Shown here piece by piece: positions 53,807 through 61,240 of a stretch of 64,000 bases of DNA; within the stretch, counting starts at the first letter, position 1; each line of letters begins with the position of its first letter. The notes beneath the pieces were generated by a model, which had not been told where the DNA came from, ran no database searches, and saw nothing but the letters and a program-made list of their open reading frames with translations. The position numbers and the translations under genes were made by a program. The stretch is from assembly GCA_965204545.1 (NCBI GenBank), contig CBDBFA010000004.1, positions 16,946 through 80,945 of the forward strand, in the 5' to 3' direction. Origin of the DNA: JAABVD01 sp965204545 (GTDB lineage: Bacteria; Verrucomicrobiota; Verrucomicrobiia; Opitutales; UBA2995).

Positions 53807-55291
53807 TCAGGGATCATCCTGAGGTATCGGGTCGTTTTTCCCGATGGGTTTTCCTTCCCAAACGGGGACGTCCTGGTAATAAGTCAGCACCCGGTGGGAA
53901 CTGCCGGGGGCCAGCCCGTTATCTATTTTGGGCAACCACTTTCGCATGGATTTCAAGACTCCTTCTTTTTGAGAAGCGAGGTTGGTCCATTCGTGCGGGT
54001 CATTGACTTGGTCGTAGAGTTCTTCTGCTCCGTCCACGTAGCGGATGTAGCGCCATTTTTCAGAAACAATGGAAAAATTGCCCTGGTTATGGGAGGTGAT
54101 GGCGGGACGTTTGCGTGAGGCGTTGGCCTTGATAAGTTGGGACACCAGGCTGAGTCCTTCCAGGTGCTTGAGCTCGGGAAGATCGCAGAGGTCTATCAAG
54201 GTGGGATAAATATCCAGCAATTCGGCCGGTCGGTTACAGCGTTGGCCGGCAGTGACGCCGGGACCGGCGAAAATGAGCGGCACTCGGGTGGAGCGGGCCC
54301 AGAGGGTGTTTTTCCCCGTTATGAGCTTTTCCCCGAGGTGGTAACCGTGGTCGCTCCAAACAACCACGATGGTGTTGTCCTTGAATCCCGAACGTTCGAG
54401 GGCGTCGAGGATGCGGCCGATCTGGTTGTCGACAAAGCTGGTCGAGGCCAGATAGGAACGGACGAGATTGATGGCCTGATTGTTTTCCTCGATCCATTTT
54501 TGCCGAGGCTCCGGCAGGCTCCAATGAATCCACCAGGATGAGCGGGGGGTGTCGTCTCGGTCGTCCTTGGGCATTTCCGGCAGAATGGACGCATCGTCGG
54601 GGTAAAGATCGAACCACTTCTGGGTAGCGTAGCAGGGCACGTGGGGAAGGAAAAATCCGGCCGCCAGGAAAAAGGGCTTATCCTTGGGCATGTTCTCCAG
54701 CATGCCGATTGCCTGAGAAGCCACATCGTAGTCTCCCTTCTTCGAGTCGTCGTTGTCATCCGGCCAGACGCCCCAATCCATGAGAGGATGATTGCCGAAG
54801 GGGGTCTTGGGGATGAGTTTGGCCGGTGGCTTCGAACCGACGCCTCCGGGTGAGCCCCAATGCTGGAATTCGGGATTATCCATGTCAGCCGGTTGGGAGC
54901 GAAGACCGTGATAGATCTTACCGTTGCTGTAAGTCTGGTAACCGTTGTTGGCAAAATGTTGGGGTAGCGAAACGAGATCGGCCCATTGCGGCACGTCGCG
55001 AAACCAGGGCCGGAGGCCATGGATTCCGGTGGTACTGGGGCGAAGGCCTACCATCAGGCTGGTTCGGGAAGGGTTGCACAAAGGAGCCTGGATATGGGCG
55101 TTGGTAAAGAGGGTGCCGCGGGCGGCCAACTCGTCCATGTGGGGCGTCTTTACCATGGGATGGGTATCCATGCATCCAATCCAGTCGTTCTGGTCATCGA
55201 TGGCCAGGAAGAGGACGTTGGGTTTGTGGGCGAAAAGAGACCCGATTGAAAAGGTGAGAATTAGGGTGAGGTGAAAAACGAATCTTTTCAT
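53807..55291 (-). CDS. Secreted type I sulfatase (iduronate-2-sulfatase-like)
   Basis: 494 aa with a signal peptide (about 1-21). The formylglycine site is Cys72-Asn-Pro-Ser-Arg76 (LCNPSRTSLMVG). FLAIDDQNDWIGCM gives the metal Asp pair, and TIVVVWSDHGYHLGEK is the second metal motif, all in the iduronate-2-sulfatase-like arrangement. Acts outside the cytosol on sulfated glycans, probably; needs a maturase encoded elsewhere. It lies 88 nt downstream of the TonB receptor gene on the same strand, behind a hairpin. The pair could form part of a sulfated-polysaccharide uptake locus, though no SusD or glycoside hydrolases are seen. Confidence 0.9.
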   Translation of the reverse strand: MKRFVFHLTLILTFSIGSLFAHKPNVLFLAIDDQNDWIGCMDTHPMVKTPHMDELAARGTLFTNAHIQAPLCNPSRTSLMVGLRPSTTGIHGLRPWFRDVPQWADLVSLPQHFANNGYQTYSNGKIYHGLRSQPADMDNPEFQHWGSPGGVGSKPPAKLIPKTPFGNHPLMDWGVWPDDNDDSKKGDYDVASQAIGMLENMPKDKPFFLAAGFFLPHVPCYATQKWFDLYPDDASILPEMPKDDRDDTPRSSWWIHWSLPEPRQKWIEENNQAINLVRSYLASTSFVDNQIGRILDALERSGFKDNTIVVVWSDHGYHLGEKLITGKNTLWARSTRVPLIFAGPGVTAGQRCNRPAELLDIYPTLIDLCDLPELKHLEGLSLVSQLIKANASRKRPAITSHNQGNFSIVSEKWRYIRYVDGAEELYDQVNDPHEWTNLASQKEGVLKSMRKWLPKIDNGLAPGSSHRVLTYYQDVPVWEGKPIGKNDPIPQDDP

Positions 55292-55324
55292 GGGGACGGC
55301 AATGGGTTGTGTTTAAAGATGAAT

Positions 55325-55357
55325 GAGCCGAGAACCCATCCTGTGAATTCCCGGCTC
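55325..55357 (-). terminator. Hairpin between TonB receptor and sulfatase genes
   Basis: GAGCCG at 55325-55330 pairs with CGGCTC at 55352-55357, extended by GAA/TTC, giving about nine pairs with one wobble and a 12-base loop. On the minus strand it follows the receptor stop by ~20 bases and is succeeded by a few T residues (ATTCATCTTT). It is likely a terminator or attenuator reducing read-through into the sulfatase. Confidence 0.5.
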
Positions 55358-55379
55358 GTTGCAAAGGTTTTGATTTAAA

Positions 55380-58300
55380 TCAGTAACTGAGCGATCCACT
55401 CAGTTCGAACCTGCGTTCCGCCGGAATGCGAAACACCGGAATGGTTTCATCCGGGTTGGCAACTACGGGGATCAGGTCGTCCTCGTCCAGGAGGTTTCGG
55501 ATATTCAGTTGAATTCTGAGGTGTGTATTCTGTCCCAGGATGAGGCCGAGGTCTTTTTCCCAACCGATCCAGGCATCCACCTGAGTTTCGGAAGGGCCGA
55601 AAATCGGATTGGCCAAATCGGGGATGAATCCGAATTCGGGATGCTCGATAACCGGGCGCCCGATTCCGATCTCGTCCTGCCAGCGTACCGCCCCGCCTAC
55701 ATTAAAGCCCTTCAACATTTGGCCATCGAATTCGTAGTTGGTGATGAGGTTCCATCGCCATTCGCGGATTTCGTTGGTTTTTATGCCACCATCCTCGGAG
55801 ATCTTGATTTTGGATTGAAGAAGCCCAAAACGCTCGGTGAAACTTCGGATGGTCTCAAACTGACCGGCATTGGTTGGGAAATGTCCAAATCGGTCCAGGG
55901 TAGGATCCACGTCCTCACGGATGAATCTGTCCAGGATAGGAGCGGTGTTCGTAGAAACCACCTCCTGCTGCGAAATATTAAACACGAGCCTCCAATTGCT
56001 GGTGATGTTCGCAACGGCTTCAATTTCCAAACCCTCGGATAACAGGTCAGTCGGAAACACCAATCCAGGAGGAGTGCTTCGCTGGACGGATTCGCCATCA
56101 GGGCTGATCGTGATATTCAAGGTATCGATCACGTAGGGAGCGTTTTGCAGAGCAGTATACCCGGCCAGATCCTGGATGTCATCCTGTTGCAAGAGATCGG
56201 TATCTATGTTTAGCTGCCGGGCCACGGGTGCATAACTGCTCAGATAGGGTCCGAGGAAATTGTTAAAGTTAGCTCTCAAACCAGAATCTTCCCCAATCTG
56301 AAGAGTCCTATACTGATTCACCCGGATGCTGAATCTCTCGTCGGCAAAGCTTATGGTGAATCCACGTTCTTCAGTTTCTCCGCTTACGGGACCCAGGTTC
56401 ATGCCGAGGAGGTTGCTCCGTTCCTGCCCGATTTGAGCGTTATCGGATTCGGAGTAGTGGAAGCTCAGGCCCACTCCTTTAAACATGGCTTCAATCCATT
56501 CATCAGGCGTGTGCAATACGACCCCCCAACTGTTGGAATCCGACTCGGAAGTGAAGCTGGGCGATGTCGGCAGAGCAAAGGCACTTGGGCTGATTTCCCG
56601 GCGATTGGTAGCCGTCCTGGGAGGATCCCCATTCGACCACACTTTCACGTCATCCTCACGATAACCATAGGTTGCCACCAAATGGTCATCGAGAAATTTG
56701 CTGTGCAAAATTAAGGCCCTGCTATCGATGTTGTTTTTGGAAAGGAGGCCACCGGAGGGCACGTTTGCAACTGTGGAAAAAGTGCCCGTTTCATGCAATC
56801 GCGTCTCCCGGTTGAAGAAGCTCATGGTATATTCCGGTTGAATATCGAGCTTGGTTTTGAGGTTAGAGGCGTTGGCTCCGGCCGAACTGGACTGATTGGC
56901 GATACTGTCACTGATATAAACCAGGGTACCCACTGCTGTGGAGTTATTCGGATTGGGGGGAGTCCCCATGATCCTGAAATCTTCTCCCCAATCATAGTTG
57001 GATAGGGTGAAATTGCTGGAATTCCTCCGGGAAAACTCTTCAAGCCAAGTGAAGGTATGATTGCCAAGAATTTTCCCAAGCCAACCGTCCACTTTCTCGG
57101 TCAGGTCGTACTTGAAGTAACCGGTGAAGCGGTGGTTTTCCAGATCCTGTTGTCGAATGCGGGTCAAGCCGTTTCTTCCGCCGGCGGAAAGAAAAAGACG
57201 CCCAAAGTTGGGGTTCACATCGCCGTTGGGAAAGTGTGAATTTACATCAACTGCAATCGCTTGGAACCTTGAGCCGTCGTCCAGCACTTGCCTGAAGTTG
57301 CTGTAGTACTCTTCCTTGTTGAAGTGGTAAGCCAAACCTGCCCGATCTTCCAGAAAGGTTTGCTCCAAGGAGCCTGTCATAACGTCGAATTGCTCCCTTT
57401 CACTCTTATTCGGACCATCGACAAGCAGGTTGCGAAAATCAAACAGGCTGGTGTCCTGAACGTGCTCGTTGACGTAGAAGTTGCGGGTCACCGATTTTGA
57501 ATTGCCGTTCTGATCTGTCGGCATTCCCAGCATTTCGGAATAGAGCTGATTGACTCCGCGCATGGTGACAAACGACTGAAACCGGATACCTCCCGAACCA
57601 TCGGGATTGACGGTGGACAAATCGGTTCCATACCGGGGATGGACAATGGGAACAAAAGCTTGAGTGCCATTGGGGAAAGCGCCCCCTCCAACCGCTTGGT
57701 TGGCATTGTTATATCCGACAGCCGCTTCGAAGGTGAATCCGATCGGGCCAAAATAGAGTCTGTCGGCGATATCCCCAGGAGTATTTCCGGTATAGTCGAC
57801 GTCATCACCATCTCTGTAGATAAAGAGCTGGAAATGATTGTGGGCATCGTGAACGGGCTTGGCTCTTCCCTGAGGGGTGCCATTGGGAGCCGGATCGAAC
57901 CAGCGTGAAACCATATCCTGTGGTGGAAGCGAGCGAGGACGGTTGGCATTAATCACGCCGGTTTCGTAGGCCAGTTTGAGGGTCGTATTTTCCCAGGGCC
58001 GGAATTCAAAGATACCGTGCAGGCGTTGATCGCGCTCAAAGGCCGGGTCCTGCTGGTACTTTATGTCCTCATGCAGGGCAGCGAACCGGAAAGACAATTT
58101 GTCCTTGATCAGTACCTGCTCGGCATCAATCTCAGATCGGATTGTGCCATAGCTACCGGCCATAAAAGAAACCTCGCCTCGATTTTGGAAAATCGGAGCA
58201 ATGGTTTGATTGTTGATAATACCTGCCGGGCTACCCAAACCGAAAAGGATGGCATTGGCCCCGCGGTTGATAACCACCCGACTCGTATTGTAGGAATCCA

Positions 58301-58763
58301 TTGCCACGGCGGTGGGAAAATAATTCCGCGTCAGGTCAGCTGCGGCCAAACCCCGCACCCGGGTATTTTGGGTAGGGCGTGTGAATTGCGAATCCTGAAT
58401 GGCCCCAACTACAATGGACTCATTTGGGTTGGCAAAGTTACCCCCGATACCGAGCACTTCCGTATTGGAGGTGTAGACCAGGAGTTCCTGCAAATCGGTC
58501 GATCCGGTATCTTCCAAAAATTCCTCGGTTATGACGCTGATAGTGGCTGCAATGTCGTTCAGAGGGGTGTTCAAACGGGTTCCGGCCAGGGAGGAACGGG
58601 CCAGGTAACCGACATTATCCCCCTCGCTAACATCAAAAGGACTTAAAGTATAAATTTCTTCTTCGTCTTCTTCCTGGGCCAATGCCGGAGTTTGCACGGC
58701 CACAATTCCAAGTGTAAGAACCGTAAGAATTGGGTGGGAGAACCATTTGATTTTTTTAGCCAT
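55380..58763 (-). CDS. TonB-dependent outer-membrane receptor
   Basis: 1127 aa. Signal peptide (about 1-29, ending PALAQ), an acidic stretch EEDEEEIYTLSPFDVSE that resembles a TonB box region, then the plug domain (LAGTRLNTPLNDIAATISVI, FLEDTGSTDLQELLVYTSN, RGLAAADLTRNYFPTAVAM) and a 22-strand barrel whose last strand ends RRFELSGSLSY with a terminal aromatic. It imports large substrates such as oligosaccharides or chelates with TonB energy. There is no N-terminal carboxypeptidase-regulatory-like domain and no SusD partner, a pattern typical of Opitutae. Flanked by a sulfatase gene downstream. Confidence 0.93.
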   Translation of the reverse strand: MAKKIKWFSHPILTVLTLGIVAVQTPALAQEEDEEEIYTLSPFDVSEGDNVGYLARSSLAGTRLNTPLNDIAATISVITEEFLEDTGSTDLQELLVYTSNTEVLGIGGNFANPNESIVVGAIQDSQFTRPTQNTRVRGLAAADLTRNYFPTAVAMDSYNTSRVVINRGANAILFGLGSPAGIINNQTIAPIFQNRGEVSFMAGSYGTIRSEIDAEQVLIKDKLSFRFAALHEDIKYQQDPAFERDQRLHGIFEFRPWENTTLKLAYETGVINANRPRSLPPQDMVSRWFDPAPNGTPQGRAKPVHDAHNHFQLFIYRDGDDVDYTGNTPGDIADRLYFGPIGFTFEAAVGYNNANQAVGGGAFPNGTQAFVPIVHPRYGTDLSTVNPDGSGGIRFQSFVTMRGVNQLYSEMLGMPTDQNGNSKSVTRNFYVNEHVQDTSLFDFRNLLVDGPNKSEREQFDVMTGSLEQTFLEDRAGLAYHFNKEEYYSNFRQVLDDGSRFQAIAVDVNSHFPNGDVNPNFGRLFLSAGGRNGLTRIRQQDLENHRFTGYFKYDLTEKVDGWLGKILGNHTFTWLEEFSRRNSSNFTLSNYDWGEDFRIMGTPPNPNNSTAVGTLVYISDSIANQSSSAGANASNLKTKLDIQPEYTMSFFNRETRLHETGTFSTVANVPSGGLLSKNNIDSRALILHSKFLDDHLVATYGYREDDVKVWSNGDPPRTATNRREISPSAFALPTSPSFTSESDSNSWGVVLHTPDEWIEAMFKGVGLSFHYSESDNAQIGQERSNLLGMNLGPVSGETEERGFTISFADERFSIRVNQYRTLQIGEDSGLRANFNNFLGPYLSSYAPVARQLNIDTDLLQQDDIQDLAGYTALQNAPYVIDTLNITISPDGESVQRSTPPGLVFPTDLLSEGLEIEAVANITSNWRLVFNISQQEVVSTNTAPILDRFIREDVDPTLDRFGHFPTNAGQFETIRSFTERFGLLQSKIKISEDGGIKTNEIREWRWNLITNYEFDGQMLKGFNVGGAVRWQDEIGIGRPVIEHPEFGFIPDLANPIFGPSETQVDAWIGWEKDLGLILGQNTHLRIQLNIRNLLDEDDLIPVVANPDETIPVFRIPAERRFELSGSLSY

Positions 58764-58949
58764 TTCAGAATTGAGTTTAAGTTTCGAGTTAAGGGTCTCT
58801 TTTTATTTCAGGATGGGGAATATTAGCCACACCGGGCATCCACACCCCGTCCTACAAGCCAATTTTTTCAGTGAAATCCGGTCTATTTCAAGTAATTTTT
58901 CTCTTAATTTGTTCACGCTTAACTAAAGGCTTCTTCGATCCCATTCCAA
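58764..58949. other. Intergenic region upstream of TonB receptor
   Basis: 186 bases between two minus-strand genes. They are AT-rich near 58860-58930 and without the shared repeat modules, and must hold the receptor promoter and the end of the hydratase transcript. I see no clear hairpin. Confidence 0.45.
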
Positions 58950-59747
58950 TTACCCACCTTCCGCGATGGTGCATTCCACCGATCCGAACCGGTCTGTTGT
59001 AACTGAAACCCGGCAGCCGCACGGTATCGGAATAAGATCCCCGACCGAGCCACAAAGAATGGTCTGGTCGGCTTGAAGACTTCGACCGAGGCGGTTGAGT
59101 TCTGCCGCGAGCCAGTTCAAGGAATGGGCCACCGTATCGATCAGTTCCGGTCCGGCCAGGTTCACCGCCAGGACGTCGTCGATGAATATGTGCAGTTGGG
59201 CAGGATCGCGGTCAAACCGCTGCGATCCATTTTCCCCATAAACAAAGCCACCATGGATGGCGTTATTGGCAATCAGTTCGTCTGCGGATGGTCCACCGCG
59301 TCTGAAGACCAGGTTATGAAGTTCAATGACTGGAAACACCGCGTCGATCCCATCAAAGATTTCTTCCCGCGTTGCGGCGCTTGGCAAATCGCGAGCCAGC
59401 CGCACCGCCAGCTCCCCTTCGATGGCCAATCCGCAAAATTGGGTTTTGGGTAACCGCGTTCCCGAGGGCCAGCACTCGCTTTTAAAAAGTCGACCATAGA
59501 CGGGATGATCAATGCGCAGGCTCTTACGGATCGTGGATGAGGTACAACCCACCTTGTAGCCCATTACGGGTTCACCTCGCCTCTCGCGAAGCTCCGCAAC
59601 CAGTGACTGAACCTCGTAAGCCTGGGCGATCGACAACCGAAGTCCGTCCGCAAACGCCGTTCCCGGTTCATGGCGATCGTAGTCGGCCAGTTGTCGACGC
59701 GCCAGTTCAACGAGGTTCAACGCGGAACTTCGAAACACCTTACTCAC
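58950..59747 (-). CDS. Fumarylacetoacetase/2-keto-4-pentenoate hydratase-fold enzyme
   Basis: 265 aa cytosolic. The central segment GEPVMGYKVGCTSSTIRKSL and the later LAIEGELAVRLARDLP (metal-ligand Glu pair of the ExE type) and AVFPVIELHNLVFRR match the MhpD-like hydratase/decarboxylase fold. The family hydrates or decarboxylates 2-keto-dienoates in aromatic and uronate-type catabolism, with Mg2+ or Mn2+. It follows a DUF1501 gene by 27 nt and so is probably the last gene of that operon, an unusual partnership. Its substrate is unknown. Confidence 0.85.
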   Translation of the reverse strand: MSKVFRSSALNLVELARRQLADYDRHEPGTAFADGLRLSIAQAYEVQSLVAELRERRGEPVMGYKVGCTSSTIRKSLRIDHPVYGRLFKSECWPSGTRLPKTQFCGLAIEGELAVRLARDLPSAATREEIFDGIDAVFPVIELHNLVFRRGGPSADELIANNAIHGGFVYGENGSQRFDRDPAQLHIFIDDVLAVNLAGPELIDTVAHSLNWLAAELNRLGRSLQADQTILCGSVGDLIPIPCGCRVSVTTDRFGSVECTIAEGG

Positions 59748-59774
59748 GAGTTTCCCCCTGCAAGGTATAGCTTT

Positions 59775-61223
59775 TCACCCGAGCAGGTCGGTAATGATTC
59801 GACCGTGCACGTCGGTGAGGCTGTGGTCGCGCCCGCCGTGACGAAAGGTCAGGCGCTCGTGATCGATGCCGAGTTGATGCAAGATCGTGGCGTGGATGTC
59901 GTGGATATCGAGTTTGCTCTCCACGACGGAATTGCCAAATTCATCGGTCCGGCCATAAGCAATGCCTTGCCGAAATCCGCCGCCGGCAATAAATACCGTA
60001 TAACCGTCCACATGGTGATCCCGACCGCAACCTTCTTTGATTTCCGGGGTGTGCGGAGTGCGTCCCATTTCACCGGCCCAAAGGACAATGGTTTCATCGA
60101 GTAATCCTCGCCGCTCGAGATCGATGATCAGTGCTGCAACGGATTGCTCGGTGATGCGGGCGTTCTTTTCATGCAATTTGACCAACTCGCTGTGTTGATC
60201 CCAGGGAGAGTTATTATCGTCGAAGCTGGGACAGGTAATTTCGACAAATCGCACACCAGCTTCTACCAGACGCCGCGCACGCACGGCCTGGGTGGCGTAA
60301 AAGTGTTGATGTTCGTCACTGGAACCGACGCCGTAGAGGTCAAGTATATGCTGCGGTTCATCGGAAATATTCACCACCTCGGGAATGGCGGCCTGCATGC
60401 GAAAGGCCGTTTCGTAATTTGCGATGGCGCCCTCTATGGCACTGTGGTCGGAGGCATGCCTGGAAAACTCCCGATCCTGGGAGGCTAGCAAGGCAAGCTT
60501 GCGGCGCTGAAGATCGGCCTTGTCGGCGGCAGCGATATTGTCCATGGGATCCCCCTTGGCCCGCATCATGGTAGCCTCATGGGAGGCGGGGAGGAAGGAA
60601 CTGCTAAAATTTTCCAGGCCGCCATTGGGCACCCAATCGTTGTTCAGAACGACATAACCCGGAAGGTCCTGGTTCTCGGAACCCAGCCCGTAGGAAACCC
60701 AGGAACCAATGCTCGGCGCCTGACCCAAAATGCGGCCGGTGTGGAGCAACAGGTTTTGCTGACCATGCAAAGGCAATTCGCCAACCATGGAACGTACCAC
60801 GCAAATCTTGTCCGCAATTTTCGCAATATGGGGAAAAAGATCACTTACCCAAAGCCCGCTTTGGCCGCGGCGCTTGAATTCCCAGGGTGAGCCCAACCAG
60901 ACGCGTTCGGCTCCCGATTGTGCGCGGTTGGACACGGCCTCGGGTCCGATTTTTTTGCCCTGATACTTGGCCAGCATGGGTTTTGGATCGAAGGTGTCGA
61001 CATGACTGGGTCCACCATCCATGAAACAGAAAATGACGTTCTTTGCCCGGGGCAGGAAATGCGGTTGAGGCATGGCGCCGCCAAAAGCGCGGTCTCCCAG
61101 CATTCCACTGAGCGCCAGCCAACCAAAGGTAGCGGACGATTGCTTTAAAAATCCACGCCGCGAAAGATCAGGCGCCCTTCGACCAGGACAACCACAGACG
61201 CTCCCCAATACTGGCTCTTTCAT
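59775..61223 (-). CDS. Tat-exported DUF1501 protein
   Basis: 482 aa. The N-terminus bears a twin-arginine signal (SRRGFLKQSS, about 21-30, then FGWLALSGML). The DUF1501 core, an alkaline-phosphatase/sulfatase-related fold, shows VIFCFMDGGPSHVDTFDPKP, GWVSYGLG-like text near 175, RLVEAGVRFVEITC and ETIVLWAGEMGRTPHTPE. The preserved acidic and His residues suggest metal binding, but no activity is established. DUF1501 genes nearly always follow a DUF1549/DUF1553 gene in PVC bacteria, as here (17 nt gap). Confidence 0.93.
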   Translation of the reverse strand: MKEPVLGSVCGCPGRRAPDLSRRGFLKQSSATFGWLALSGMLGDRAFGGAMPQPHFLPRAKNVIFCFMDGGPSHVDTFDPKPMLAKYQGKKIGPEAVSNRAQSGAERVWLGSPWEFKRRGQSGLWVSDLFPHIAKIADKICVVRSMVGELPLHGQQNLLLHTGRILGQAPSIGSWVSYGLGSENQDLPGYVVLNNDWVPNGGLENFSSSFLPASHEATMMRAKGDPMDNIAAADKADLQRRKLALLASQDREFSRHASDHSAIEGAIANYETAFRMQAAIPEVVNISDEPQHILDLYGVGSSDEHQHFYATQAVRARRLVEAGVRFVEITCPSFDDNNSPWDQHSELVKLHEKNARITEQSVAALIIDLERRGLLDETIVLWAGEMGRTPHTPEIKEGCGRDHHVDGYTVFIAGGGFRQGIAYGRTDEFGNSVVESKLDIHDIHATILHQLGIDHERLTFRHGGRDHSLTDVHGRIITDLLG

Positions 61224-61240
61224 TCTGTTTCGGTAGAAAA